Assembly (NCBI RefSeq): GCF_014652435.1
Contig: NZ_BMYU01000002.1
Location: forward strand, 310,001-374,000
Reading direction: 5' to 3'
DNA length: 64,000 nucleotides
Origin: Cognatundibacterium squillarum
GTDB taxonomy: Bacteria > Pseudomonadota > Gammaproteobacteria > Burkholderiales > Burkholderiaceae_D
Part shown: piece after piece, positions 1-11,091 of the stretch
How positions within the stretch are numbered: the stretch's first letter is position 1
Layout: every line of letters begins with the position of its first letter
Program-made: the position numbers and the translations under genes
The notes under the pieces: generated by a model
Told to the model about the DNA's origin: nothing
Database searches by the model: none
What the model saw: only the letters and a program-made list of their open reading frames with translations

Positions 1-1795
<1,795 letters not shown>

Positions 1796-1853
1796 TTATT
1801 CGGGTTTCGTGTGACAACATCGATAGATTAGGCAAATCGAATGGCAACTTCCA

Positions 1854-1890
1854 ATTGCATTTAACTATAAAAACAATAGCTTTTTCGTTT
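1854..1890 (-). promoter_or_regulatory. Candidate OxyR site upstream of katG
   Basis: OxyR sites consist of four tetramers of ATAG/CTAT type, each separated by 7 bases. Here CTAT-N7-ATAG is perfect at 1865-1879. The element one step closer to katG (1854-1857) matches 3 of 4 and the far one (1887-1890) 2 of 4. The site ends about 71 bases before the katG start, and a weak sigma-70 promoter (TTGGAA, 18 bases, TAATCT on the minus strand) lies between. OxyR control of katG is well established in proteobacteria; the assignment here is inference. Confidence 0.4.
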
Positions 1891-1960
1891 TGCTGTTTAA
1901 AATCATCAGCGCAAACCACGACGACCAATACGGACGAACCCAAGATTCAGCGCGTTTCGA

Positions 1961-4258
1961 TCAGTTACCCGACGCTCCGGGCTGATAACACACCACGCGG
2001 TTGCGCCCCTGCGCTTTCGCCTGATACAAGGCGACATCGGCTGCAGCGATCCACTTATCGACGGTACTTTCTTCCTGCGCCAGCTGAGCCAGTCCGGCGC
2101 TGATGGTGACGAAAAATTCATCTTGTTTTCCCTGCGCAAAAAATGAAACACCGGCGACTGCAACACGAATGCGCTCCATCACTGCCTGAGTCTGCGCGAT
2201 GCCGGTCGCGGCAAACAGAATCACGAATTCTTCGCCGCCGAAGCGCGCCACCACATCCGTGTCACGGACACCACCCGCCAGTACTGATGCAACGGAACGT
2301 AACACCTCATCACCGGTAGCATGACCGTAACGGTCATTCACTCGCTTAAAGAAATCAATATCAATAATCGCAATGGTGGACGGGGTTCCGTAGCGCCGGA
2401 ATAAAGCCAGAAAATCGCTGGTTTTCTCAAAAAAACCGCGCCGGTTCAGAATGCCGGTCAGCGTATCGGTGACAGCCAGCTTTGCAAGCTGGGCTTCTGT
2501 CTGCATCCGTTTTTCTTCTTCATCGCGCGTATGAATCAGCGCACCGAGACTCAGCACGACCGGCGACAATAATTCGATAGTTTCGTCACTGAATCCGACT
2601 GAGCGGTTCGCCAGTACCAGCAATCCTGTCAGTTCACCATTAAAAAATACCGGGATGCCGAGATAGTTTTCTGGCTGCGGCATGCCATCCGGCAGGCAGG
2701 CGTTCTCCGGTGCAGGTGCGTTAAAAAACGTGGCACGGCTGTCATGCAATAAATCAGTCAGCAAATTGGTCTTTTCGTTTCCGCTGAATACTGGCGTATG
2801 ACCAGAGAAAACCGGATATGAAGTTTCACCGAAAACATCAAGAACCGTACTCAGAAAGTAATCCGGACGGCCATCAGCTCCGTGTTTCACCAGAGCAATA
2901 CATCCCAGACTGCATTGCAACAAGTTCAGCAACTGATTCAGAATCAGCGCAAAAGCTGCCTGCAAATCCCGTGTCAGCATAAATTGCTGCTGCGCCTGCT
3001 GGATGATGTTCAGCAGGGTTCTGCGTTCATTCAGTGCGCTTTCTGCCTGTTTGCGTGCGGTAATGTCGATATACGATCCAAGCAGCACAAACCTCCCGGG
3101 CGTTTCAGTACTTTCAATAAACGCACCGCCACTTTGCACCCACAGATACACGCCGTCACGATTGCGGATACGGTACTCAACAGAGCGCAAACGCAGCTTT
3201 TCGTTCGGATGACGCTGGCGGTTCTGCAGTTCCTCGCGCGTTGCAGCGCTGACGTAGGCACGGTCATCCGGATGTATCAGCTCTACCCAGTCGCGCTGCG
3301 CAATACGCAATTCTTCCGGTGCGAAACCGAGCATTTCCGCCATACGCGGACTGACACGGCGAATATCTGTTTGCGGATCATATGACCACGTACCAATCGC
3401 GACAGAATCCAGTCGCACATACATTTCCAGCCGCGCACGCTCCAGTTGCTGTTCTACAGCTTTTTGCGCTGTTGCATTCAGCAAATAGCAATAAACCGAC
3501 TGCAGATGCCCGTCAGCATCGTATTCCGGATAGCTGAACTGGCTGATCCATACCGCTTTATCTTTCAGCCGGAAAGTGATTTCCTGCTCCGCCGTGTCCG
3601 GCGCGCGGTGCAGACTCAGCACTTTCTGATAGGCCAGCGCATCATTCTGAGACAATAAACTCAGAAAACCGGTATCCGTCGCAGAAATAAATAAATCATC
3701 ACCAAGCAACACCCGCGCCTGTTCAGAGACGTAGGTTATCCGCATGACCGGGCCTGCACTCCAGACCAGCATGCCAAAGGGGCTGTGCCGGAAAATATCC
3801 GGTCTGGCGGCAGCACGCATTTTCAGATAGGCCGCTGTCAGCACTGAGGACGTCAGTGCGGCAAACCGGCCTAAATCTGACTCGAATCCGGCTTCCTGAA
3901 AATCCGGACGGACACACATGTCCGTCAGACTCAAAACCCCGACCAGTTGCCGCTCGATCTGCAAAGGATATCCTGCATAAGCGCGGAAAGAACTTTCCTG
4001 TACCGGTGCCTCGCTGATCAGCAATGGACGGCATGTCTCCATAACGCAACGGCAGCACTGTGCTTCGTGATCGCTCAGTTGCTCCGGAATGCCGGAACTG
4101 CCCTTGATCCAGAAATGGCCATTATCCTGAATTTTGACAACGCAGGACTGCACTGCAAAAAAACTGGCGGCCAGCTCACAGAGCGTATTCAATTCCTGTT
4201 CTGTCACTGCATACAACAATTCTGTTCCATTGATACGGCTGTAAATCTGATGAGACAT
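1961..4258 (-). CDS. GAF-PAS-PAS-GAF diguanylate cyclase
   Basis: Predicted soluble sensor that makes the second messenger cyclic di-GMP from two GTP. The 765-residue protein begins MSHQIYS: the AGGAG eight bases upstream favours this start over an in-frame one 18 bases earlier. Domains in order: GAF (about 20-150), PAS (155-280), second PAS with PAC segment (280-410, ending DITARKQAES), second GAF (420-585) and GGDEF (600-765). The active-site loop reads RFGGEEF, so it should be active, and RDTD five residues before it fits the RxxD inhibitory product-binding site. No transmembrane segment is visible. No dedicated partner gene lies next to it; the signal sensed is unknown. Confidence 0.92.
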   Translation of the reverse strand: MSHQIYSRINGTELLYAVTEQELNTLCELAASFFAVQSCVVKIQDNGHFWIKGSSGIPEQLSDHEAQCCRCVMETCRPLLISEAPVQESSFRAYAGYPLQIERQLVGVLSLTDMCVRPDFQEAGFESDLGRFAALTSSVLTAAYLKMRAAARPDIFRHSPFGMLVWSAGPVMRITYVSEQARVLLGDDLFISATDTGFLSLLSQNDALAYQKVLSLHRAPDTAEQEITFRLKDKAVWISQFSYPEYDADGHLQSVYCYLLNATAQKAVEQQLERARLEMYVRLDSVAIGTWSYDPQTDIRRVSPRMAEMLGFAPEELRIAQRDWVELIHPDDRAYVSAATREELQNRQRHPNEKLRLRSVEYRIRNRDGVYLWVQSGGAFIESTETPGRFVLLGSYIDITARKQAESALNERRTLLNIIQQAQQQFMLTRDLQAAFALILNQLLNLLQCSLGCIALVKHGADGRPDYFLSTVLDVFGETSYPVFSGHTPVFSGNEKTNLLTDLLHDSRATFFNAPAPENACLPDGMPQPENYLGIPVFFNGELTGLLVLANRSVGFSDETIELLSPVVLSLGALIHTRDEEEKRMQTEAQLAKLAVTDTLTGILNRRGFFEKTSDFLALFRRYGTPSTIAIIDIDFFKRVNDRYGHATGDEVLRSVASVLAGGVRDTDVVARFGGEEFVILFAATGIAQTQAVMERIRVAVAGVSFFAQGKQDEFFVTISAGLAQLAQEESTVDKWIAAADVALYQAKAQGRNRVVCYQPGASGN

Positions 4259-4530
4259 CCGCAGCTCCTGTAGCAACGCGCAAAGTGCACCGGCATTCCG
4301 GTCTACGTATAATTTATGCAGAATTCAAATTGCATCAAAGCAAATTTGGCTTCTGAAGTGACTCGTTCTACTATAGGAAAACGAAACATCCTTTGCTGGT
4401 TTTTTATCTTTTCAGCTGTACCGAACGCAGTCTTTCAAAAGGCGTCATTCATGTTGCTAATCCATATGCAAACGTGTTTTTGTTTTCCGGCGAATGTGGT
4501 GTCCATCCGACTGAGTGAATATCAGCAGCT

Positions 4531-5361
4531 GTGAAGATGCGGTACGTGAAGAAATTGCGATGCTCAGAACTTGCGGTGATGGTGATGGTGTTGTTGTCGC
4601 TGACCAGCACTGTATTTGCGCAATCTAACCGCGCATCTGATCCTGTATGGGAAGTCGCCGTGGATGAGGCACTAGCCCCGTATTCTTTTTCCTGCAAACA
4701 ACAAAGCGTGCGAGGCTCGGATATTGATTTACTGCGTGATGCAGCGAAACTGGCAGGTGTTCGCCTGAAAATCGTGCCTTATCCGTGGAAGCGCGTGCTG
4801 TACCTGGTACAAACCGGACAAGTGCCTTTCGCGATGCCCTTGTTCTATAACGAAGAGCGCGCTGGTTTTGCCGACTTTATTGCACCTGTGCATCAGGGTG
4901 TGCCTACTCTGTTTATCCGTAAAGAAAAATTACGCGAATACACATCCTTGCAGGCATTGAAGGGAAAACGCATCGGCTACAGCCGTGGCTATGCTCTCCC
5001 GGCGGAATTCATCGAAGCAATACAAAACGGCGTCATCACGGGTGACGAAGTGAATTCCAGCAAACAGAATATGCAAAACCTGATGCTGCAGCGTATTGAC
5101 GGCTTTATCGCCAGTTACACCACTACACAATTTGATCTGCGTTTTACAAAAGAGCTAGGAAAAATCGTCGCCCAGCCGGCCATTGCCTTCGGTGGACGGG
5201 ATGCTTTTCTGGTGACATCCAGGAACTATCAGGCGGAAGGGCTGGATAAGGCATCCAGCAGCCTGAAAGCAGCACTGAATACGCTCAATCCCGGCGGCAA
5301 GGCTGAAAAGTATATTCAGCCATATCTGGACAAAAATTCGCCTTTGCCTTGCACACCATAG
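4531..5361 (+). CDS. Periplasmic solute-binding protein, family 3 type
   Basis: Exported protein of about 276 residues resembling amino-acid ABC-transporter binding proteins (SBP_bac_3). A signal peptide is clear: basic start, hydrophobic LAVMVMVLLSLTSTVF and cleavage after VFA. The mature part starts with the family pattern of a short strand then APYSF, followed by GSDIDLLRDAAKLAG. No permease or ATPase gene is adjacent, so it is an orphan; orphans of this type sometimes serve as sensors or have other partners. The start is uncertain: GTG at 4531 or ATG at 4537, neither with a good ribosome binding site. Substrate cannot be read from the sequence. Confidence 0.8.
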   Translation: MKMRYVKKLRCSELAVMVMVLLSLTSTVFAQSNRASDPVWEVAVDEALAPYSFSCKQQSVRGSDIDLLRDAAKLAGVRLKIVPYPWKRVLYLVQTGQVPFAMPLFYNEERAGFADFIAPVHQGVPTLFIRKEKLREYTSLQALKGKRIGYSRGYALPAEFIEAIQNGVITGDEVNSSKQNMQNLMLQRIDGFIASYTTTQFDLRFTKELGKIVAQPAIAFGGRDAFLVTSRNYQAEGLDKASSSLKAALNTLNPGGKAEKYIQPYLDKNSPLPCTP

Positions 5362-5413
5362 CCCGAACACAGAAAACCATCAGCCCTTGCCTGAAATGCC
5401 TTCCAAATGCCTC

Positions 5414-5500
5414 AAATGCGGGGTTCAGCACAGCGGTTTGCCGGACGTCGGCAGAAACTGCGGACGTCCGGGAATGCTGAATGACGATAGTTGCACAATG
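5414..5500 (+). repeat. Dispersed 86-bp intergenic repeat, copy A
   Basis: Most diverged plus-strand copy of the family whose consensus blocks are AAATGCGGTGTTCAGCACAG, GGCGGTCGTCGGCAGAAAGT, a hairpin of type TCCGGCTCTCCGGA, and AATGACGATTTCTGCAC. In this copy the hairpin core has become CGGACGTCCG, a perfect palindrome, so pairing is kept although the bases changed. It lies about 50 bases after the stop codon of the binding-protein gene. Confidence 0.8.
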
Positions 5501-5581
5501 TCAGATATAAGACTGCGGAAATTCGTCCGGCAAACACTGTCTGGCCGGCACCGGACGAATCACTGTTGCGGAGGGAAAGGC

Positions 5582-5800
5582 TTACGCTTCCGCCAGCGCC
5601 TGCTCCGGAACGGCAATCAGATCACCGATAGACTCGATACCTGTCGGCAGACGCACGGTGTCATCACTGACACCGGCTTTGGCAGTTCTGCGGGATTGAG
5701 CTGGCATGAGGTGGTGGTGGCCGGATGGCAAGCCAGCGAGCGTACGTTACCGATGTTCATCAGACAAAGAACGGTTTTCGTGCATCCTGAAAACACATAC
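5582..5800 (-). pseudogene. C-terminal remnant of O-acetylhomoserine sulfhydrylase
   Basis: Read on the minus strand, one frame gives NIGNVRSLACHPATTTSCQL followed by NPAEL. A +1 frame then continues AKAGVSDDTVRL-TGIESIGDLIA and stops at 5582. Together these match the C-terminal signature of PLP-dependent O-acetylhomoserine (thiol)-lyases (NIGD.RSL..HPA.TTH.QL, then AGV..D.VRLSVGIE.I.DLI.DL). The frameshift and the loss of everything upstream of about 5800 mark it as a dead fragment. The rest of metY/metZ is not visible here. Similarity was read by eye. Confidence 0.7.
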
Positions 5801-5851
5801 CGGCTTCAGGATCATTGGCAGGAGTGGCTGCCAATACATCTGATGATTTTC

Positions 5852-6718
5852 TTACTGATCGCAAACTGCAGTTGAAGGGACAGGCGGCGTACGCAACCAC
5901 TGGGTGGCAATCCACTTTTCACCCGCCGTCACCATGTCGCCGCCGTGGAAAGTACCGCTGCGGGTGGTGGCATCCGGATAGCTGAAAAACAATGCACTCC
6001 CTTTACGCGCTTTGATCTTGATCCCCAGATTCCAGAAATAGGTGTCACCACCCTGCTCCGGCGTATTCAGATACATGATCAGCGTCCCGATGCGCTGGCC
6101 GCTGCGGCTGACGATCTGTTCGAAATCGTCCGCACCGGGCTGAAAATAATCGTAATGCGGTTTGTACTGATCACCGGGCAGATAACGCTGGATCTGCAGT
6201 GTTTCGCATTGCTGCAGGGGCCAGTTCAGTAATTCCGCAGTACGCCGCTGCACCTTCTGCACAAAGATATTCGATGACGGCAGTGTTGCGCTCATACTGG
6301 TACGTATGCCACGGTCAACTTCCGTGGCAGCATCATTGCCAGACATCACCACCGAAGCACGAAATCCCTCTGCAGATGCACATAGCGCGTCACATTCCTG
6401 ATCCGATAAGAAATCATCCAGCAACACGATACGCGGCGCGATCTGTTCAAAAGCGACACGGACATGCCGGTCTGATAATGGAATACTGGCGCCATGCCGG
6501 CGGGTATCAATCTCGGGGCAGGCAACGCTACTGCCGGGTGGTATATGGAAAATTTCCTGCTGATTGCCATCCAGATTCCACACTGCCTCGGTAATCCGGT
6601 GCGCCACCGGTAAGCTGTATCCAAACTCGCCCGCCAGCAAAAAAACACACTGCGTATAGGTTTTTCCCTGCGCTTTCAGATGCTGCAGGGTTTGCTGTAC
6701 TTCTTCAGTAAATTGCAT
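5852..6718 (-). CDS. 2-oxoglutarate/Fe(II) prolyl 4-hydroxylase-like oxygenase
   Basis: Predicted 288-residue non-haem iron dioxygenase of the P4Hc family, which hydroxylates proline or related residues using 2-oxoglutarate and oxygen. The iron ligands are visible as the HYD of KPHYDYFQPG and the histidine of SGTFHGGD. The lysine of AGEKWIATQW is in place to bind 2-oxoglutarate. The N-terminal 100 residues look like a helical extension. The start MQFTEEV is chosen because AGGAGAG lies just upstream; an ATG 72 bases earlier lacks this. Substrate unknown; the neighbours do not suggest one. Confidence 0.88.
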   Translation of the reverse strand: MQFTEEVQQTLQHLKAQGKTYTQCVFLLAGEFGYSLPVAHRITEAVWNLDGNQQEIFHIPPGSSVACPEIDTRRHGASIPLSDRHVRVAFEQIAPRIVLLDDFLSDQECDALCASAEGFRASVVMSGNDAATEVDRGIRTSMSATLPSSNIFVQKVQRRTAELLNWPLQQCETLQIQRYLPGDQYKPHYDYFQPGADDFEQIVSRSGQRIGTLIMYLNTPEQGGDTYFWNLGIKIKARKGSALFFSYPDATTRSGTFHGGDMVTAGEKWIATQWLRTPPVPSTAVCDQ

Positions 6719-6856
6719 CGCTGAACTCTCCTGACATGCTGGCCGCAGTTGCCGGAGTGCAAACCGCGCAGCAAATGGCATTGTCAGCAATGCAGGTGAC
6801 GGTATCTAGACCGGAATCGGTCTGAATTTTGTTTTTTCAGATCATCTGCGTCAACT

Positions 6857-7771
6857 TCACTGCGCTGGCAGAAGCTTGTCTTCGTTCACTGCCAATGAAT
6901 GACTCAGAAAATCAAGAAATACGCGGATGCGGGCAGAAAGTTCAGTGTGGCGGTAATACACCGCATTCACCGGCTGAAAAATTTCCCGCGTCACGGCTTC
7001 CAGCACCGGTACCAGTCGCCCGCTGTGCCGCTCTTTTTCCGTCATAAAGTCTGCCAGACAAGCAATGCCTTCGCCTGCCAGCGCCAGCTCGCGCACGATG
7101 TCACCATTTGAAGCTGTCAGGGCAGGCAGAATCCGGTAGATTTGCTGCGTCCCATGCTGTAAAGGCCAGTCATTCAGGCTCTCCGGCTGAGAAAATCCGA
7201 TCAGTTGATGCTGCTGCAAATCGCTGACCTGTTGCGGCCATCCATGTTTTTCCAGATACGCCGGTGCTGCCAGAATGCGCAAGCGGTATTGTCCCAGACT
7301 GCGGGCATGCAGACTGGAATCGCTGAGCGTACCGATACGGAACGCGAGATCGGTGCGCTGCTCAATCAGATCAATTAAATCTTCACTGGTATTCAGCACC
7401 AGCCGGATTTCAGGATACAAGGCGCGGAATGCCGCAATAACAGGCAACAAGACATGCCGCATATACGGTGATGCGGCATTAATCCGCAGGGTGCCACCTG
7501 GTCGCTGGCGGCGCAGTAAGATCTGCTCTTCCGCATCCTCTATCGCAGCCAGAATCTGTCTCGCCTGCGCCAGAAACAATTCGCCTTCCTCCGTCAGCGC
7601 CAGCCGGCGTGTCGTTCTGTGCAGCAGCGTCGTGGCCAGTTTTTCTTCCAGTCGCGACATGCTGCGGCTGATTCCTGAAACAGTCTGACCTAGCTGATCG
7701 GCAGCAGCCGTAAATGACCCCGTGTTAACCACGGTGACGAAGGCCAGCAATTCTTCGGTACTTGTCTTCAT
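6857..7771 (-). CDS. LysR-family transcriptional regulator
   Basis: A 304-residue LysR regulator. The N-terminal winged helix (residues 1-60) has the family pattern FVTVVNTGSFTAAADQLGQT..GISRSMSRLE, and the effector domain follows. It is divergently transcribed from the MFS transporter gene, separated by 97 bases, the usual arrangement for a LysR protein controlling its neighbour. The closest functional group by sequence feel is the large set of LysR regulators paired with DHA1 efflux pumps; the inducer is unknown. Confidence 0.92.
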   Translation of the reverse strand: MKTSTEELLAFVTVVNTGSFTAAADQLGQTVSGISRSMSRLEEKLATTLLHRTTRRLALTEEGELFLAQARQILAAIEDAEEQILLRRQRPGGTLRINAASPYMRHVLLPVIAAFRALYPEIRLVLNTSEDLIDLIEQRTDLAFRIGTLSDSSLHARSLGQYRLRILAAPAYLEKHGWPQQVSDLQQHQLIGFSQPESLNDWPLQHGTQQIYRILPALTASNGDIVRELALAGEGIACLADFMTEKERHSGRLVPVLEAVTREIFQPVNAVYYRHTELSARIRVFLDFLSHSLAVNEDKLLPAQ

Positions 7772-7772
7772 T

Positions 7773-7789
7773 ATTGACTCACACTCAAT
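7773..7789. promoter_or_regulatory. Candidate LysR-type dyad
   Basis: ATTGACTCACACTCAAT is a 17-base dyad with perfect 5-base arms that contains the T-N11-A pattern of LysR boxes. It starts two bases upstream of the LysR start codon and 80 bases before the transporter gene. TTGACT inside it could serve as a -35 element for the transporter. Auto-repression plus control of the transporter is the expected role, but only position and symmetry support it. Confidence 0.35.
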
Positions 7790-7868
7790 AGATTTATGCA
7801 GATTACCGTCTTAATTTGCATCAATCAAGTTGCGATACTGCGCCTCCCTGTCATTCTTCGGAGGTTTT

Positions 7869-9071
7869 ATGCCTATCGCCTTATTTGCGCTGACGCTGAG
7901 TGCGTTCGCCATCGGCACCACAGAATTTGTGATTGTCGGATTACTACCCACGATTGCTGCCGATTTAAACATTTCCCTGCCATCCGCCGGATTACTGGTC
8001 AGCCTGTATGCCCTCGGGGTTGCTGTTGGTGCACCGGTACTGACTGCGCTGACCGGTAAAGTCGCACGCAAACGCTTATTGCTCAGTCTGATGCTGTTAT
8101 TTACCGCCGGTAACCTGATTGCATGGCAGGCATCTTCATACAGCACACTCGTGCTGGCCCGGATTCTGACCGGACTTGCGCACGGCGTGTTTTTCTCCAT
8201 AGGATCGACGATCGCAACCAGTCTGGTCGCGCGGGAAAAGGCAGCCAGCGCGATTGCCATCATGTTCACCGGCCTGACCGTGGCGCTGGTCACGGGCGTA
8301 CCGCTGGGAACGCTGATCGGTCAGCATTTTGGCTGGCGTGCCAGCTTTCTGGCCGTATCTGTGCTGGGTGCAATTGCATTCTTCGGCAGCCTGCTGTTTG
8401 TGCCGGCAAAACTGCGCCATACGCCGCCAGCAGGCATCGCCCAGCAACTGGGTGTTCTGACCGAACCGCGCCTGTTGCTCGTGTATGCAAAAACTGCGAT
8501 TGGCTACGGTGGTACTTTCATCCCGTTCACGTTTCTCGCACCGATTCTGCAACAAATTACCGGACTGCAGTCCGGGGCAATTGCCGGTGTCATGCTGGTG
8601 TATGGTGTTTCTGTTGCGGTCGGGAATATCTGGGGCGGTAAGCTGGCGGACCGCCGGGGTCCGGTCGCGGCGCTGAAAATCATTTTTGCCGCGCTCACGG
8701 CGATTCTGTTGCTGCTGTATTTCACTGCCTCCTCACCGGTGGCTGCAATCGCGACGATTCTGCTCTGGGGCGGATTTGCATTCGGTAATGTACCGGCCTT
8801 GCAAGTCTATGTTGTACAACAAGCCGAACGCCTGAAACCGGAGGCGGTGGATGTTGCATCCGGCCTCAATATCGCAGCTTTTAATCTGGGTATTGCATTC
8901 GCAGCGTGGCTGGGTGGCGTGATCGTCGAACACCTTGGTCTGCTGCATACAACGTGGATAGGCGCGCTGGTGGTGATGCTGTCGTTATGGATCACCTTCA
9001 TTAACGGCAAGCTGGATCGCAAGGCTGGTGTATCTGTTCACTTTCACAGCCAGCGGCCACAAACACATTAA
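7869..9071 (+). CDS. MFS drug/sugar efflux transporter, DHA1 family
   Basis: Inner-membrane exporter of 400 residues with about 12 hydrophobic segments. The start MPIALFALTLSAFAIGTTEFV is typical of the DHA1 group that includes E. coli YdhP and the arabinose efflux permeases. The first cytoplasmic loop carries the shortened family motif around TGKVARKRLLL, and motif C is seen as TGVPLGTLIGQ. GGAGG five bases before the ATG at 7869 sets the start; an upstream in-frame codon is not needed. It is divergent from the LysR gene, its likely regulator. Substrate not predictable. Confidence 0.9.
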   Translation: MPIALFALTLSAFAIGTTEFVIVGLLPTIAADLNISLPSAGLLVSLYALGVAVGAPVLTALTGKVARKRLLLSLMLLFTAGNLIAWQASSYSTLVLARILTGLAHGVFFSIGSTIATSLVAREKAASAIAIMFTGLTVALVTGVPLGTLIGQHFGWRASFLAVSVLGAIAFFGSLLFVPAKLRHTPPAGIAQQLGVLTEPRLLLVYAKTAIGYGGTFIPFTFLAPILQQITGLQSGAIAGVMLVYGVSVAVGNIWGGKLADRRGPVAALKIIFAALTAILLLLYFTASSPVAAIATILLWGGFAFGNVPALQVYVVQQAERLKPEAVDVASGLNIAAFNLGIAFAAWLGGVIVEHLGLLHTTWIGALVVMLSLWITFINGKLDRKAGVSVHFHSQRPQTH

Positions 9072-9108
9072 CGCCATCAGACGCGACGCCGTTTTATGAA
9101 AATGAAGT

Positions 9109-9136
9109 CAGACCCGTAGCTGAAACCACGGGTCTG
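9109..9136. terminator. Bidirectional terminator hairpin
   Basis: A 9-base perfect stem, CAGACCCGT and its complement, with a 10-base loop, lies between the converging MFS gene and ABC operon. On the minus strand it is followed by a T-rich stretch (ACTTCATTTTC), so it probably ends the ABC operon; the plus-strand side lacks a T tract. Confidence 0.55.
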
Positions 9137-9147
9137 GCAGCGGCGTT

Positions 9148-9855
9148 TCAGCACTGCAAACGTCCGTCCACCACGCGCACCGTACGGTCACAACGCTCTG
9201 CCAGTTCCGGGTTATGCGTAACAAACAGAATCGCGGTACCGTGCTCGCGGCTGACATCGCGCAGCATCGTGAACACGCTTTCGGCGCTTTGCGTATCCAG
9301 ATTACCGGTGGGTTCATCAGCCAGCAGCAGAGGCGGGTCCATCGCCAGTGCGCGTGCCACAGCCACCCTTTGCTGCTGTCCGCCGGATAAGCGATTGGCT
9401 GGCTGATCTTTCCAGCGCGTCAGCCCGACGCTTTCCAGCAGGAATTCAGCACGTGCACGCATCGCATCATCCGGAAAACCGCGCTGTCCCAGCATCGGCA
9501 TCATCACGTTTTCCAGAGCAGTAAAGGCCGAAATCAGATGGTGATACTGAAACACAAAGCCGATGGTTTTTCCGCGCAAATGGGTCAGCGCAGCATCATC
9601 CAGTGCGATGGTAGATTCGCCTAAAATGCGCAGATCACCTGCTGTAGGACGGTCCAGCAAACCAACGATATTTAACAGGGTACTTTTACCGGAGCCGGAC
9701 GGCCCCATCACCGCACAGAATTCTCCCTGCGGCAGAATCAGATCAATACCATGCAAGACTTCGTTTTCTATCGGCGTGCCGACATTAAAGGATTTACGAA
9801 TGCCGGACAATTCCATCACCGGCACACTGTTTTTCTGATCAGTCTGCGTATTCAT
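9148..9855 (-). CDS. ABC transporter ATPase, LolD/MacB type
   Basis: Cytoplasmic ATPase of 235 residues. Walker A is [11 protein letters not shown], the signature is [16 protein letters not shown], and Walker B is [12 protein letters not shown]; the TGNLD ending is characteristic of the LolD/MacB/FtsE group. The start MNTQTDQ lies 10 bases after the stop of the permease gene, so it is the third gene of the operon. It should power the preceding permease, probably mechanotransmission-type export of a periplasmic substrate. Substrate unknown; lack of a tight LolCE signature argues against lipoprotein sorting. Confidence 0.93.
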   Translation of the reverse strand: MNTQTDQKNSVPVMELSGIRKSFNVGTPIENEVLHGIDLILPQGEFCAVMGPSGSGKSTLLNIVGLLDRPTAGDLRILGESTIALDDAALTHLRGKTIGFVFQYHHLISAFTALENVMMPMLGQRGFPDDAMRARAEFLLESVGLTRWKDQPANRLSGGQQQRVAVARALAMDPPLLLADEPTGNLDTQSAESVFTMLRDVSREHGTAILFVTHNPELAERCDRTVRVVDGRLQC

Positions 9856-9865
9856 ATCCCATCTT

Positions 9866-11080
9866 TCAGGCGCGGATAGCAATCACAGGGTCCAGCCGTG
9901 CGGCGCGTAAGGCCGGTGCCAGCGCAGACAGCAGACCGGTCAGCATCGCCAGAACAACTGCTCCACCGAACAATGCCGTGTGAAATTCCAGCACCCACAT
10001 CGGCGTGCCATCTGGATTGCGCGCAAAGTGTTCCCACAGCAGTAATCCGGTCGCACCGAGCGAGCAACCAATCAGTGAACCACCCAGCCCGAGCAACCCG
10101 CCCTGCAACAAAAATACCCTGAGAATTTTTCCCTGCGTAATCCCCATCGCCCGCAAAATCCCGATTTCACGCGACTTTTGCACAACGGAAACCACCAGCA
10201 CACTGGCAATCCCGAATGCCACCGATAAACCTACGAAAAAGCGGATTGCGGTGTTGGCGGTGGTTTGCGCGCTGATTGATGCAAAAAACTGGGCGTTATT
10301 GTGTATCCAGCTGTCTGCTTCGATGCCGGTCATGCGCGTCATTTGCCGCGCCATGTCTTCTGCCGCCCAGACATCGATGACCGTGACTTCCAGCGTGGTG
10401 GCTCCGCCGGGCAAACCAAGCAGGCTTTGCACCGTGCGCAGGGATACAAAAGTCGTGCGCTGATTCGCACCACGGCTGCCCAGATCAAAAATACCGGACA
10501 CCGTAAGTACCATCGCAGAGCCGTTACCCGTGTCGAGTCTGACTTTGTCACCAAGCGAAACCCCGAGATCAGATGCCAGATCAGTGCCGATCAGAATATC
10601 GCTGGCCCACAAACGCGGCTGGCCTTTCACGATTTTTTCCGGAATCGCGACGATACGGAAATAATCTTCCGCCTCCACACCAACCACCGACACCGAACGG
10701 CTGCCACCGCCACGGGTCAGCAATGCCGCGCCGGATAGAGTCGGTGTCACGACTTGCACACCATGCATTGCCTGCAGGGTTTTCTTTACCGATTGCCACT
10801 GATCGATAGAACGCACCCTTTGCACTGGCGCCTGAATCGTGGCGGCTTCCTGCTCACGCAAAGGTCTGGCCTGTTCTTTCTGATTCAGTAACTGCACGTG
10901 GGATTGGCCGGTCAGCACGCGTTTGATGAAATTACCCTGCAATCCGATCAGCAATTCCGACATGAACACAATCACCGCCACGCCAATGGCAATACCGCCC
11001 ATGATAAACGCGGTCTGCATGCGTCCTTCTTTCAGAAAACGCAGCGCAACGATCCATTCAAACGGCAGCCAGTTTTTCAT
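9866..11080 (-). CDS. ABC transporter permease, FtsX/MacB type
   Basis: A 404-residue inner-membrane protein with the FtsX/MacB layout: one N-terminal membrane segment ([22 protein letters not shown]), a periplasmic domain of about 240 residues, then three membrane segments in the last 130 residues including [21 protein letters not shown]. That motif is the coupling region of this family. It lies between the membrane-fusion gene (11 bases upstream) and the ATPase gene. It is separate from its ATPase, unlike MacB, so the system resembles the split DevBCA-type arrangement. Confidence 0.9.
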   Translation of the reverse strand: MKNWLPFEWIVALRFLKEGRMQTAFIMGGIAIGVAVIVFMSELLIGLQGNFIKRVLTGQSHVQLLNQKEQARPLREQEAATIQAPVQRVRSIDQWQSVKKTLQAMHGVQVVTPTLSGAALLTRGGGSRSVSVVGVEAEDYFRIVAIPEKIVKGQPRLWASDILIGTDLASDLGVSLGDKVRLDTGNGSAMVLTVSGIFDLGSRGANQRTTFVSLRTVQSLLGLPGGATTLEVTVIDVWAAEDMARQMTRMTGIEADSWIHNNAQFFASISAQTTANTAIRFFVGLSVAFGIASVLVVSVVQKSREIGILRAMGITQGKILRVFLLQGGLLGLGGSLIGCSLGATGLLLWEHFARNPDGTPMWVLEFHTALFGGAVVLAMLTGLLSALAPALRAARLDPVIAIRA

Positions 11081-11091
11081 GTGCCCTCCGC

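Noticed and set aside
5387..5875. Plus-strand frame of 162 codons that starts in repeat copy A
   Set aside because: It runs through the repeat and then antisense to the sulfhydrylase remnant; the repeat part has stop codons or different residues in other copies, so it is not a gene.
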